From Oscillospiraceae bacterium (GTDB lineage Bacteria > Bacillota > Clostridia > Oscillospirales > Ruminococcaceae), in assembly GCA_021200565.1 (NCBI GenBank), contig JAJQGJ010000024.1, positions 1 through 64,000 on the forward strand: a stretch of DNA of 64,000 nt. The letters run 5' to 3'. Within the stretch, counting starts at the first letter, position 1. Every line of letters starts with the position of its first letter. Made by a program: the position numbers and the translations under genes. The notes beneath the pieces are model-generated. The model was not told where the DNA came from, searched no databases, and saw only the letters and a program-made list of their open reading frames with translations. Positions 19,435 to 29,899 of the stretch are shown here, in pieces.

Positions 19435-22400
19435 ACAGCTTGAAGCAATAAACGCCATAGACGAGCCGGTAATTGTATCCGCAGCAGCCGGTTCTGGCAA
19501 GACAGCCGTCCTGGTTGAGAGAACAATCCGCCTTCTATGTGATGAAAAAAAGCACATTCCTGCCGATAAGCTCCTTGCGGTGACGTTTACAAACGATGCC
19601 GCTTCACAGATGCGTGAAAAGCTATCTGATGCACTCGAAAAGAAAGCTACGGAAGAACCTGACAACTTGTGGATCCAGAAGCAGCAGTCGCTTCTGAAGC
19701 TTGCTGACATATGCACCATCAACTCTTTTTGCTTTGACATGCTGAGAAACCATCTCGAAGAAACCGATTTCCAGAGCGGTGTCCGAATCATGGAGGAGAA
19801 TGAGTCGGGGATGCTGACAGAGCGTGCGCTGACCGCAGTTCTGGAAAACGCCTATCGTGACCGCCCTGAAGAGACAGAGCGGCTCATCTCGCTCTTCTGC
19901 AAGGAAAACGACTCAACCCTCCGTGGCATGATCCTCAAGCTCTATAGCTTCTTGAGAACACTTCCGTTCAAGGACATCTGGGCTGATAAAATCCTCACGT
20001 CCCTGAAAGACGGCACAGCTGTGCAGAGCGTCATCCGGGAGAGAACCGAGGACGCTGTACATCTCTGCAAGAATTTAAGGACCGTCAGTCTCCGCCTCCG
20101 CAGCTTAGCCGAAAGCCTTTCCTGCCATAAATCCGCTCAGGAAATCTTTCTTAATGCCTGCGATCAGGCAGACGACCTTTGCAAAATTCCAAAGGGCTAC
20201 GACTGGGACGAATGCCGGGAAATCTTCATGAGCGTTTCGTGGAAGGGCTTGCAGTCCGCACGCCAGACGAAAGCTGAAAAGGCAGAATCTACAGCTGCTG
20301 AAGACGAGCTCTATCAGACTGCAAAAGACTGCTACACCCGCCTCAAGGAAGTTGCCGCAGAAATTTCCGGAATCTATTTCTGTACTACCGCCGATGCCGA
20401 AAAAGATGCAGCTCTCACTGACGAGTGCTTCACATCACTCATGAAGCTCACAAACGAGCTCTGGGATGAAGTTCTGCGCATGAAGATTGAGAAAAACGCC
20501 GTCGACTTTGCCGACACCGAGCTGATAACCGTTCGGCTTTTGGCTGAATGCGACTCTGACGGCAAGCTTCACCGCACCAAGCTCTCAGAAGAAATCCGTA
20601 ACAGCGGCAGATATAGCCTGATTCTCATTGATGAGTTTCAGGATGTCAACAACCTCCAGGAAGTCATCTTCAAGTCAATTTCAGATACGGATAATTTAGG
20701 CGAAATCGGTTCAAATGTCTTCTGCGTGGGCGACGTGAAGCAGGCGATCTATCGCTTCCGCCAGGCAAACCCGATGATTTTCATGAACACGAGGCTCCAA
20801 GGCAAATCGCCCGACAGCCCGGTGCGTGAGATAATACTTTCTAAGAACTTCCGAAGCCGTGCCTCAGTTCTCGACTTCTCGAACTATATCTTTTCATCTC
20901 TCATGACAAACGACCTGGGCGAGGTGGAGTATACCCGTGAAGAGGAGCTTGTTCCGGGAGCCGAATATCCCGGCGAAGACCAGCCCTGCACAATAATCGA
21001 AGTGGACTCTGAGGGCAAAAACTCCGCCGAAGTGGAAGAGCTCGAATACACTGCCATCGCAAGGCGCATAAGGAAAATGATAAATGACGGCGTCACAGTC
21101 ACAGACGGGGGAGTGCAAAGACCATGCCGTGCAGGCGACTTCTGCGTCTTGTCAAGAAACAATCCCGATGGCGAATTAGCTGTTGGGTGCTTCGAAGCTG
21201 AGGGCTTGAAGATAGCCTCAACCAGCGTTTCCGGTTACCTGGGCTCCCGTGAAATCTCGCTACTTATCAATCTTTTGTCCATCACTGTCAGTCCGATGCG
21301 TGACATTCCGATGTCGAGCATCATGCTCTCTCCGATAATGGGCTTCACAGATGATGAGCTCGCCCGGGTGAAGCTAACAGACAAAAAGCACCGGCTCTAT
21401 CGCAATATGCTCGATATTTCGGAGGACAATTCTGATCCGGTTCTCAGGGACAAATGTCGCTCCGCAGTTGCGCTTGTAAAAAAGCTCCGTCTCTATTCGT
21501 CGAGCATGACTCTGACACGCCTCATAAAGAAGATATACGACATCACCGACCTTATAAGCCTTGCCGCATCCTATGAAGACGGCGACAAGAAGATTGCCAA
21601 CTTATATCTCATGCTCGAATATGCCAAGAGCTATGAAGAATCATCAAAGGACGGTCTGAACGGCTTCCTCAGATACATAGACTACATTTCCCAGAACGGC
21701 GGCGACTTCAACGAAGCCGTCACAGTAACAGAATCCTCCGATTCCGTCAGCTTCAAGACAATCCACAAGTCGAAAGGTCTTGAATACCCGTTTGTCTTCA
21801 TCTGCCGCCTCTCAAAAAAGTTCAATAAAACCGACCTCTACGGCAGACTCATCCTGAATACGGACGCCGGAGTCGGAATGAGCTTCCTTGATTATGGCAG
21901 CCTCACAAAGCGCAAAACCATCTTCTCCGAGTACGTAGAATCGAAAAATCTTTCAGAAATGCTTTCAGAAGAGCTCCGGCTTCTCTATGTCGCAATGACC
22001 CGAGCCAAAGAGCGGCTCTTCATCGTCTATGACATCGATGAAAAGACCGCCGGGCGTGCCGCTCAGTTCTCATATGAGATTGATGGAGCAAAGATTCCGT
22101 CATCGCTTTCAAGCCGTGCCCAATGCATGCAGGACTGGCTCACAATGGCGCTGTGCAAACACCCGCATTTCAGGCTTTTAAGAGAAGTTCTTCCGGACGA
22201 CGCCTATACTGACCCGGGAAGAGTGCCGGATATTTCCGAGGAAATCCCTCTTGAAAAAAGCCAGCTCGAAGACGCCGCAGGTATATCAGGCGATGTCCAG
22301 CCGGACGAAAATCTCAGGCAGAAGCTTCTTCATTCGTTTGAATTCAGAAATGACCCGATTCTCACCTCCACCGAAGCCAAGGTCACTGTAACAGAGCTCG

Positions 22401-22978
22401 CCGCCGACGACCCGGTCAACTTCTTCCCGAAGGTTCCGAGGCTCAAGGAAACTGTCACCGAGCTCACTGCCGCACAGAAGGGAACGCTTATGCACCGTTT
22501 CATGCAGTGTGCCGACTATTCTCTTGCTGCTAGTGATGTGGCATCTGAAATAAGTCGCCTGACCAGCTCCGGCATCTTCGCAGAGCACGAGGCAAAATCT
22601 CTCGACACCGCTTCACTTTCCAGGTTCTTTGAAAGCGATATTTACCAGAGAATGAGCCGGAGCCCGAATGTCAGCCGTGAAAGAAGCTTTATAGTCAAAT
22701 TTTCCGACATAGATGAGCCGGAGGACATAAAAGCTATCTATGGCAACACCGACGGCATGATGCAGGGAATTGCCGACTGCATTTTTGAAGAGCCCGACGG
22801 CTATGTCATCGTTGACTACAAGACCGACAGAGTCAATACGGTTGAAGAGCTCGCCGAGCGGTACTCAATGCAGCTCTCGCTCTATAAAGCGGCATTCGAC
22901 GTGCTTTTAGACAAGCCGGTCAAATCCTGCTATATCTACTCTCTGAGGCTCGCAAGCGGCTCGGAGATTCGGTTCTGA
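19415..22978 (+). CDS. addA: helicase-exonuclease AddAB subunit AddA
   Basis: WTPEQLEAINA, VSAAAGSGKTAVLVER, IDEFQDVN, GDVKQAIYRFR, VIVDYKTDRV; GGAGGTG RBS. Confidence 0.96.
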   Translation: MPNWTPEQLEAINAIDEPVIVSAAAGSGKTAVLVERTIRLLCDEKKHIPADKLLAVTFTNDAASQMREKLSDALEKKATEEPDNLWIQKQQSLLKLADICTINSFCFDMLRNHLEETDFQSGVRIMEENESGMLTERALTAVLENAYRDRPEETERLISLFCKENDSTLRGMILKLYSFLRTLPFKDIWADKILTSLKDGTAVQSVIRERTEDAVHLCKNLRTVSLRLRSLAESLSCHKSAQEIFLNACDQADDLCKIPKGYDWDECREIFMSVSWKGLQSARQTKAEKAESTAAEDELYQTAKDCYTRLKEVAAEISGIYFCTTADAEKDAALTDECFTSLMKLTNELWDEVLRMKIEKNAVDFADTELITVRLLAECDSDGKLHRTKLSEEIRNSGRYSLILIDEFQDVNNLQEVIFKSISDTDNLGEIGSNVFCVGDVKQAIYRFRQANPMIFMNTRLQGKSPDSPVREIILSKNFRSRASVLDFSNYIFSSLMTNDLGEVEYTREEELVPGAEYPGEDQPCTIIEVDSEGKNSAEVEELEYTAIARRIRKMINDGVTVTDGGVQRPCRAGDFCVLSRNNPDGELAVGCFEAEGLKIASTSVSGYLGSREISLLINLLSITVSPMRDIPMSSIMLSPIMGFTDDELARVKLTDKKHRLYRNMLDISEDNSDPVLRDKCRSAVALVKKLRLYSSSMTLTRLIKKIYDITDLISLAASYEDGDKKIANLYLMLEYAKSYEESSKDGLNGFLRYIDYISQNGGDFNEAVTVTESSDSVSFKTIHKSKGLEYPFVFICRLSKKFNKTDLYGRLILNTDAGVGMSFLDYGSLTKRKTIFSEYVESKNLSEMLSEELRLLYVAMTRAKERLFIVYDIDEKTAGRAAQFSYEIDGAKIPSSLSSRAQCMQDWLTMALCKHPHFRLLREVLPDDAYTDPGRVPDISEEIPLEKSQLEDAAGISGDVQPDENLRQKLLHSFEFRNDPILTSTEAKVTVTELAADDPVNFFPKVPRLKETVTELTAAQKGTLMHRFMQCADYSLAASDVASEISRLTSSGIFAEHEAKSLDTASLSRFFESDIYQRMSRSPNVSRERSFIVKFSDIDEPEDIKAIYGNTDGMMQGIADCIFEEPDGYVIVDYKTDRVNTVEELAERYSMQLSLYKAAFDVLLDKPVKSCYIYSLRLASGSEIRF

Positions 22979-22998
22979 AAAATTTTTTCAAAAAACGC

Positions 22999-23027
22999 TT
23001 GACAAACCGACACTCACGGTATATAAT
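22999..23027 (+). promoter_or_regulatory. consensus promoter TTGACA-17-TATAAT for infC-rpmI-rplT
   Basis: Perfect hexamers, 17-nt spacer. Confidence 0.9.
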
Positions 23028-23033
23028 GACAAC

Positions 23034-23166
23034 CGTAAAGAAAGTAGCAACGTTTACGTTCTCACCTCAAGCATTTGTGAAGAGGTCGATAAGGTTGATT
23101 TTCGGAGAGGGAATTCCCGAACCGTGAGTGATTTTATGAGCGTAAACCATGTGTTTGCGCTTTTTT
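23034..23166 (+). ncRNA. infC operon attenuator leader (L20-leader-like)
   Basis: Terminator GCGTAAAC/GTTTGCGC + T6 (23140-23166); GTTTACG (23052-23058) can pair with CGTAAAC (23141-23147) or CGTAAA (23034-23039). Confidence 0.7.
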
Positions 23167-23207
23167 GTTGGGTTAAGACAACAATTATTTTTCGGAGGTG
23201 TAGCACC

Positions 23208-23732
23208 ATAGCTAACATAGCTCATCAAATCAATGAAGAAATCCGTGACAAGGAAGTTCGTGTAATCGACTCAGACGGCACACAATTAGGTATCATCTCT
23301 TCGAAGGAAGCTCAGAAAATAGCGAATTCGAAAGAGCTGGACCTTGTTAAAATTGCGCCCACGGCGAATCCGCCGGTCTGCAAAATCATGGATTACGGCA
23401 AGTATTGCTTCGAGCAGTCCAAGCGTGAAAAGGAAGCCAGGAAGAACCAGAAGATAGTTGAAATCAAAGAGGTCAGAATGACGTCAAAGATTGACGGTGG
23501 TGACTTCAATACCAAGGTCAATCAGGCTATCAAGTTCCTGAAGGGCGGAGATAAGGTCAAAGTTTCTGTCAGACTTCAGTTCCGCAAGGGCGTCCCACTT
23601 CATTCTGAGCTGAGCGACAAGCTTCTTGATGAGTTCAAGGAAGCAGTCGCAGAATATGGCACATTCGATAAGCCCAGCAAGGTCGAGGGCAGAAACATCA
23701 CTCTGATGATTTCCCCCAAAGCGAGTAAGTAA
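23208..23732 (+). CDS. infC: translation initiation factor IF-3
   Basis: (M)ANIAHQINEEIRDKEVRVIDSDGTQLGI; GGAGG at 23194-23198; first codon of the conserved N-terminus is ATA. Confidence 0.93.
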   Translation: MANIAHQINEEIRDKEVRVIDSDGTQLGIISSKEAQKIANSKELDLVKIAPTANPPVCKIMDYGKYCFEQSKREKEARKNQKIVEIKEVRMTSKIDGGDFNTKVNQAIKFLKGGDKVKVSVRLQFRKGVPLHSELSDKLLDEFKEAVAEYGTFDKPSKVEGRNITLMISPKASK

Positions 23733-23760
23733 ATAATTCATTAAGGAGGATATTTCCAAA

Positions 23761-23964
23761 ATGGCAAAGAATAAGATCAAAACCCATTCCGGCACCAAGA
23801 AGCGTTTCAGCCTCACAGGAACCGGCAAGGTAAAGTTCCAGCACGCAAACAAGAGACATCGTCTCGTATCGAAAGATCATAAGGCAAAGAGAATCGCCAG
23901 AGGCACAGCATATGCCAGCAACGCAAATGTTGAGGCACTCAAGAAGACAATTCCATACAAATAA
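23761..23964 (+). CDS. rpmI: 50S ribosomal protein L35
   Basis: KIKTHSGTKKRFSLTGTGKVK..HLRH-like; between infC and rplT. Confidence 0.97.
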   Translation: MAKNKIKTHSGTKKRFSLTGTGKVKFQHANKRHRLVSKDHKAKRIARGTAYASNANVEALKKTIPYK

Positions 23965-23982
23965 TAGGGGAGGTAAAAGATT

Positions 23983-24339
23983 ATGGCTCGTGTAAAGGGC
24001 GCAATGATGACCCGTAAGAGAAGAAACGCAACCCTCAAGCTCGCCAAGGGCTACTGGGGTTCAAAGAGCACCCACTTCAAGATGGCTAAGCAGGCTGTCA
24101 TGAAGAGTGGCAACTATGCATATATCGGAAGAAAGCAGAAAAAGCGCCAGTTCAGACAGCTCTGGATTGCAAGAATCTCTGCAGCAGCAAAGGCAAACGG
24201 AATGAACTATTCCACACTTATGAACGGTCTTAAGAAGGCTGACATCACAATCAACAGAAAGATGCTCTCCGAAATCGCAATCAATGATCCTGCTGGCTTC
24301 ACAGCAATCACTGAAAAGGCAAAGGCAGCTTTGAACTAA
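23983..24339 (+). CDS. rplT: 50S ribosomal protein L20
   Basis: [48 protein letters not shown]. Confidence 0.98.
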   Translation: MARVKGAMMTRKRRNATLKLAKGYWGSKSTHFKMAKQAVMKSGNYAYIGRKQKKRQFRQLWIARISAAAKANGMNYSTLMNGLKKADITINRKMLSEIAINDPAGFTAITEKAKAALN

Positions 24340-24349
24340 TGAAATAAGG

Positions 24350-24380
24350 TAACCACGCTCCGCGCGGGCGTGGTTATTTG
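24350..24380 (+). terminator. intrinsic terminator after rplT
   Basis: AACCACGC/GCGTGGTT stem followed by ATTTG. Confidence 0.8.
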
Positions 24381-24411
24381 TAATTTAGAAAGACTGAAAA
24401 TTTTGACGAAA

Positions 24412-25200
24412 ATGGATTTTAAGCTCATTTCAAGCAGGGATAACTCACTCATAAAAGAATATATAAAGCTCCGTGATAATAAAAAATACCGCACATTCCA
24501 GCATAGATTTGTTTTGGAGGGAGCAAGACTGTCGGGCGATGCCGTAAAATCAGGCGTTACGCTTCACAGCGTCTTCCTGACCGAGCAGGCGATGGAAAAG
24601 TACCCTGAAACGGCAGCACTTCTGGGCGAAAGCTCCGAGATATATCTGATTCCGGATAAGCTCGCCCGTGATCTTGAGGACACAAAAAACTCCCAGGGAA
24701 TCTTTTCTGTCGCATCAGTACTTGACAAAAATCTTGACGCTGGTAAAATAAAAAGCGGAAGTCGTTTTGCAGTCCTCGACAGTCTTCAGGATCCCGGCAA
24801 CGTTGGAACCATTCTCAGGGTAGCTGATGCAGTCGGATTGGATGGAGTTTTTCTCTGCAACTGCTGCGACGTCTATAACCCAAAAACAATCCGCTCTACA
24901 ATGGGCTCTGTATTTCGAGTTCCGTTCAGGGATGATCTGAGCTTTCCCGAGGCGGCGGAGCTTCTGAAAAGCTGTGGCGTCACTCTCTATGCCGCAGTTG
25001 TTGACAAGGACGCTGAAAGCATCAGGGAAACCATATTCTGCGACAGCTCCTGTGCAGTAATAGGAAACGAAGGCAACGGTCTCAGCGAGCAGGATGTCGG
25101 GCTCTGCGACAAGCGTATAACAATCAGAATGAACGGCACAATAGAATCCCTGAATGCTGCAACAGCTGCGGGAATAATACTCTGGGAAATGACAAAATAA
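24412..25200 (+). CDS. TrmH/SpoU-family RNA 2'-O-methyltransferase
   Basis: LDSLQDPGNVGTILRVADA, VIGNEGNGLS, MNGTIESLNAATAAGIILWE. Confidence 0.9.
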   Translation: MDFKLISSRDNSLIKEYIKLRDNKKYRTFQHRFVLEGARLSGDAVKSGVTLHSVFLTEQAMEKYPETAALLGESSEIYLIPDKLARDLEDTKNSQGIFSVASVLDKNLDAGKIKSGSRFAVLDSLQDPGNVGTILRVADAVGLDGVFLCNCCDVYNPKTIRSTMGSVFRVPFRDDLSFPEAAELLKSCGVTLYAAVVDKDAESIRETIFCDSSCAVIGNEGNGLSEQDVGLCDKRITIRMNGTIESLNAATAAGIILWEMTK

Positions 25201-25219
25201 ATAAAAAGGGGAATGACTC

Positions 25220-26443
25220 ATGACGGAATCGACGAAACACTGGCTCTGGCTTACATTAGCCTATGGACCTGCAAATTCAAGAAAGTGGAATCTCATGTCC
25301 CACTACAGCTCCGTCACGGAAGCATATGAGCATGTCACCTCCGGCGACTTCACTAATGTTCTTCCCCAGGACAGAAAGTCGTTCGAGCTCGCCACTCCGG
25401 CAAAAATAGATGAGCTTGTCTCAGAATGTGAGAAGCAGAGAATCAACATCTATTCCTATGATGACCCGGAATTTCCCGACAGACTCCGTGAAATCTACAA
25501 TCCGCCGTCAGTTCTCTTCACGCTTGGAAGACTTGAATCGATAGACGAAAGCGTAATCATAACTGCAGTCGGAACAAGAAATCCCGATGACTACTCAAGA
25601 GCCATCGCTTCACGGCTTATAAGAGAGCTCGCCCATGCCGGAGTCACTATAGCGAGCGGCTGTGCCTCAGGTCTTGATTCGGTGTCACTTGTGTCGGCAA
25701 TAAAAGGCGGTGGCAGAGTCTACACAGTGATGCCCTGCGGGCTTCTCTGCGACTATCCCAGAAATTCTGCGGCTATGAAGAAGGCAGTCTCCGCTCACGG
25801 CGCAGTAATCAGTGAATACCTTCCTCACTCCGGCTCAACAGCACTTAATTTCAGAATGAGAAACAGAATCCTTTCAGCAATAGGCTTGGGAACACTCATA
25901 CTTCAGGCTGGCTCGTCAAGCGGCTCACTCAGTACAGCTGCATTTGCGCTTTCTCAGGGAAAGGACATTTTCTGCATTCCTCCACATAACCTGTATGATG
26001 ATTCCTACTCTGGCGTCATTTCGCTCCTTCGTGATGGCGCAATCCCGGTTTTTGATTCGAGAGACATTCTGAATGAATACTACAGCGTCTACGCCCATCG
26101 GCTCAACTACAGCGCAGACGTATTTTCCCAGAGAAGCGAAAGCGGACTTTTCGGAATCAACAAACAAGCCGAGCCAGCACCCGTCCGTCAGACCCGCAGA
26201 AAAGCAAATCCGGAGCCAGAAGAGCATCCTGAGCCTATAGCGAAGCCAAGACCAGCTCCTGATTTATCAGGACTCACGGAAGAAAGACGCAGAATCGTCG
26301 AATATATCCTCTCGAACGGAATAGTTCTGTTCGATGAAATAGCCGAAAATGTCGACGGAACCACCGACCTCGAAACATCATTGACAGAGCTCGAGCTTGA
26401 TGGTATAATCCGTTCGCTTTCCGGAAACAGATACACAGTCTGA
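25220..26443 (+). CDS. dprA: DNA-processing protein DprA
   Basis: DDPEFPDRLREIYNPPSVLFTLG, TIASGCASGLDSVS, GLGTLILQAGSSSGSLSTAAFALSQGKDIFCIP. Confidence 0.92.
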   Translation: MTESTKHWLWLTLAYGPANSRKWNLMSHYSSVTEAYEHVTSGDFTNVLPQDRKSFELATPAKIDELVSECEKQRINIYSYDDPEFPDRLREIYNPPSVLFTLGRLESIDESVIITAVGTRNPDDYSRAIASRLIRELAHAGVTIASGCASGLDSVSLVSAIKGGGRVYTVMPCGLLCDYPRNSAAMKKAVSAHGAVISEYLPHSGSTALNFRMRNRILSAIGLGTLILQAGSSSGSLSTAAFALSQGKDIFCIPPHNLYDDSYSGVISLLRDGAIPVFDSRDILNEYYSVYAHRLNYSADVFSQRSESGLFGINKQAEPAPVRQTRRKANPEPEEHPEPIAKPRPAPDLSGLTEERRRIVEYILSNGIVLFDEIAENVDGTTDLETSLTELELDGIIRSLSGNRYTV

Positions 26444-26498
26444 GAAAGAAAGCTCAGATCTATAAGCTTTAAGCTTAATCAGAAAGGCAATATCACAA

Positions 26499-28580
26499 AT
26501 GTCAGATTTAATTATAGTAGAGTCGCCTACTAAGATCCATACAGTCAAAGGAACCCTGGGAAGCGGCTACGATGTGGTTGCTTGTGTAGGTCACGTCCGT
26601 GATCTGCCCAAGTCAAAGCTCGGTGTAGATATAGAGCACGGCTTTGAGCCTACCTATGTCGACATCAAGGGCAAGGAAAAGGTCATCGAAGACATAAAAA
26701 AGCGTGCCAAAAAAGCCGACCACGTCTATTTTGCAACCGACCCTGACCGTGAGGGAGAAGCCATTTCGTGGCACCTGGCAACAATCTTAGGCTTTGATCC
26801 TGACGACAGAAACAGAGTCACCTTCAATGAGATAACAAAAACCGGAGTGGAAGCAGGAATCGCCAAGCCCCGGAAAATAGATATGGATATAGTGAACGCT
26901 CAGCAGGCAAGGCGAATTCTTGACAGAATCGTCGGCTATAAGCTTTCACCGTTCCTTTGGAGAAAGGTGCGCAAGGGTCTCTCTGCCGGACGTGTCCAGT
27001 CTGTCGCTGTCAGGATGATAGTTGACCGTGAAGAGGAGATAAAAAGATTCTCTCCTGAGGAATACTGGACAGTAGAAGCGAAGCTTCTGGGAAAAGCCTC
27101 CCGAAAAGCGTTCACAGCCCGCCTCACGGCTATTGACGGCAAGAAAGCTGAACTCAAAACCAAAGAGGAAACCGATGCAGTCTTAGCAAAAATTGACGGC
27201 GGAGATTTCGTTGTAACTGCTCTCAGAAAGGGCACACGTTCAAAAGCTCCGGCTGCACCTTTCTCGACAGCGTCGCTTCTCCAGGACACAGCACAGCGTT
27301 ACAACTTCAATTCAAGAAGAACCATGAACATCGCCCAGGAGCTCTATGAGGGCGTAGAAATCGAGGGCTTGGGGGCGGTAGGTCTTATCACCTATATGCG
27401 TACAGATTCACTGAGAATCTCCGATGAAGCGAAGGCTTCCGCCGCACAGTTCATAACAGACAATTTCGGCAATCAGTATCTCCCTGAAAAGCCACGTAAC
27501 TACAGATCCGGCGGCAATAATGTCCAGGACGCCCACGAAGCCATCAGACCCACAATGATTGAGCTGACGCCGGAAAAGGCAAAACCAAGCCTCACAAACG
27601 ACCAATATAAGCTCTATAAGCTCATCTGGTCGAGATTCTTGGCAAGCCAGATGGCTGACTGCGTGATGGATACCCAGAGCGTCACTGCAGAAGTAAACGG
27701 CTGCACCTTCAAGGCTTCCGGCTTCGCAGTCAAATTCGACGGTTTCACAGTTCTGTACGAAGAATCAAAGGACGACGACTCGGAGAAAATCCCTATTCTT
27801 GCAAAAGGCGACATCCTCAGGACAAAGTCAGTCGACGGCATCCAGCACTTCACCCAGCCGCCGGCAAGATATACTGAAGCTACTCTCATCAAAGCCTTCA
27901 AGGAGTATGGCATAGCCCGTCCGTCAACCTACGCTTCAACAATAACGACTATCCTGCAGCGTTCCTATGTCGAACGTGATGGCAAGCAGCTCAAGCCGAC
28001 AGCCTTGGGCGAAGTCACTACGGAGCTCATGAAAGACCACTTTGAGGACATAGTCGACGTCCAGTTCACCGCTCAGATGGAGTCAAATCTTGACGATATA
28101 GAGGCAGGCAAAGCTGATTGGCGGCAGACCTTGCAAATCTTCTATGATGGCTTCGACAAAGACCTTAAGCAGGCAGAAACCGATCTTGACGGCAAGCGCA
28201 TAAAGGTTCCTGATGAGCCTACAGATCAGATCTGCGAGCTTTGCGGGAAGCCGATGGTCATAAAAATAGGAAAATACGGCAAATTCCTTGCATGCTCCGG
28301 CTTCCCTGAATGTACAAACACCAAGACTATAGTCATCGAAGCCCCCGGCAAGTGCCCATATTGCGGAAAGAAAATACTCCAGAAGAAGACTCAGAAAGGC
28401 AAGAAGTACTTCGGCTGTGAGGACAACCCAAATTGCGAATTCATGACATGGGATACCCCCACAAACGAAATCTGTCCGAAATGCGGCTCAACGCTCTTCC
28501 AGAAGGGCTCAGCAAAGACGGGCAAGCTCCTCTGCCATCAGAAGAATTGCGACTACGAAAAGGACTTGAGCAGTGAATAA
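26499..28580 (+). CDS. topA: type I DNA topoisomerase
   Basis: LIIVESPTKIHTVKGTLG, ATDPDREGEAISWHLA, GLITYMRTDSLRIS, C-terminal Zn ribbons. Confidence 0.97.
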   Translation: MSDLIIVESPTKIHTVKGTLGSGYDVVACVGHVRDLPKSKLGVDIEHGFEPTYVDIKGKEKVIEDIKKRAKKADHVYFATDPDREGEAISWHLATILGFDPDDRNRVTFNEITKTGVEAGIAKPRKIDMDIVNAQQARRILDRIVGYKLSPFLWRKVRKGLSAGRVQSVAVRMIVDREEEIKRFSPEEYWTVEAKLLGKASRKAFTARLTAIDGKKAELKTKEETDAVLAKIDGGDFVVTALRKGTRSKAPAAPFSTASLLQDTAQRYNFNSRRTMNIAQELYEGVEIEGLGAVGLITYMRTDSLRISDEAKASAAQFITDNFGNQYLPEKPRNYRSGGNNVQDAHEAIRPTMIELTPEKAKPSLTNDQYKLYKLIWSRFLASQMADCVMDTQSVTAEVNGCTFKASGFAVKFDGFTVLYEESKDDDSEKIPILAKGDILRTKSVDGIQHFTQPPARYTEATLIKAFKEYGIARPSTYASTITTILQRSYVERDGKQLKPTALGEVTTELMKDHFEDIVDVQFTAQMESNLDDIEAGKADWRQTLQIFYDGFDKDLKQAETDLDGKRIKVPDEPTDQICELCGKPMVIKIGKYGKFLACSGFPECTNTKTIVIEAPGKCPYCGKKILQKKTQKGKKYFGCEDNPNCEFMTWDTPTNEICPKCGSTLFQKGSAKTGKLLCHQKNCDYEKDLSSE

Positions 28581-29898
28581 GGTAACAGTAATCGGAGCCG
28601 GTCTCGCCGGCTGTGAAGCGGCATGGCGTCTTGGCAATATGGGAATTCACGTTAAGCTATATGACATGAAGCCGGAAAAGTTCACACCTGCTCATAAATA
28701 CAGCGGTCTGTGCGAGCTTGTCTGCTCAAATTCCCTCAAGGCTGAAAGACCGGATTCTGCAGCAGGACTATTGAAGCTTGAAATGAGACGCTTAGGCTCT
28801 GTCACAATGCCGGTAGCCGATAAAACACGTGTTCCTGCAGGAGGAGCCTTAGCGGTTTCAAGAAAAGACTTTTCCGACAAGGTAACCGAAAAGATTCTTG
28901 GGCATCCGAATATAGAATTCATCTCAGGCGAGATAACCGAAATCCCCGATGGCTATGTCATAATAGCAACAGGACCGCTGACGAGCGACGCACTGTCAGA
29001 CAGCATAAAATCCCTCATCGGCGAGGATTACCTCTATTTCCACGATGCCGCAGCTCCGATTGTGACCCGTGACAGCCTTGATATGTCATGCGTTTTCGAA
29101 GCTTCAAGATATGATAAAGGCGAAGCGGATTATCTCAACTGCCCGATGAGTAAGGATGAATATCTCGCTTTCTATAACGAGCTTATCCATGCCGAAACCG
29201 CACCTCTTCATGAGTTTGAGAAATCCGGTAGCGACAATTATAAAGTCTATGAGGGCTGCATGCCGATTGAGGCTCTCGCCAAGCGTGGCGAGGACACAAT
29301 GCGCTTCGGACCTATGAAACCAGTTGGGTTGATTGATCCGAATACTGGTCGCAGACCCTACGCCGTAGTTCAGCTGAGAAAAGAGAATGTTGACGGAACG
29401 ATGTTCAACCTCGTCGGTTTTCAGACAAATCTTAAGTTCGGCGAGCAGAAGCGGGTATTCTCAATGATTCCTGGACTAAAGGAAGCCGAATTCATGCGCT
29501 ATGGCGTCATGCACAGAAACACCTACCTGAATTCTCCGATGCTCCTCGACAAGCATTTCTGCCTTAGAAAAGACCCTCGGATCTACTTTGCAGGTCAGAT
29601 GACCGGAGTCGAGGGCTACACCGAATCTGCAGCAAGCGGAATCTATGCCGCAATGAGTCTCGGAAGAAAGCTCTTGGGGCTCAGAGAGATAACTCTTCCC
29701 GTCGAGACGATGATTGGAGCACTCGCAAACTACGTCGAAACCGGTTCACCCTCTGGCTTCCAGCCGATGGGCGCAAATATGGGAATTCTTCCGGAACTGC
29801 CGGATAGAATAAAGAACAAACAATTAAAATATCAGGCACTTTCTGAGAGAGCAATGAACGCTCTTGAAAGAGCACTGACAGAGAATCAGGAGGCTTAA
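28573..29898 (+). CDS. trmFO: methylenetetrahydrofolate--tRNA-(uracil-5-)-methyltransferase TrmFO
   Basis: VTVIGAGLAGCEAAWRLGNMG, CELVCSNSLKAE, GGALAVSR; GTG start overlapping topA. Confidence 0.96.
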   Translation: MNKVTVIGAGLAGCEAAWRLGNMGIHVKLYDMKPEKFTPAHKYSGLCELVCSNSLKAERPDSAAGLLKLEMRRLGSVTMPVADKTRVPAGGALAVSRKDFSDKVTEKILGHPNIEFISGEITEIPDGYVIIATGPLTSDALSDSIKSLIGEDYLYFHDAAAPIVTRDSLDMSCVFEASRYDKGEADYLNCPMSKDEYLAFYNELIHAETAPLHEFEKSGSDNYKVYEGCMPIEALAKRGEDTMRFGPMKPVGLIDPNTGRRPYAVVQLRKENVDGTMFNLVGFQTNLKFGEQKRVFSMIPGLKEAEFMRYGVMHRNTYLNSPMLLDKHFCLRKDPRIYFAGQMTGVEGYTESAASGIYAAMSLGRKLLGLREITLPVETMIGALANYVETGSPSGFQPMGANMGILPELPDRIKNKQLKYQALSERAMNALERALTENQEA

Positions 29899-29899
29899 A

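Noticed and set aside
23011-23130. 10-bp inverted repeat CACTCACGGT (23011-23020) / ACCGTGAGTG (23121-23130) around the infC leader
   Set aside because: One arm lies in the promoter spacer and is not transcribed; may be chance, no supporting function.
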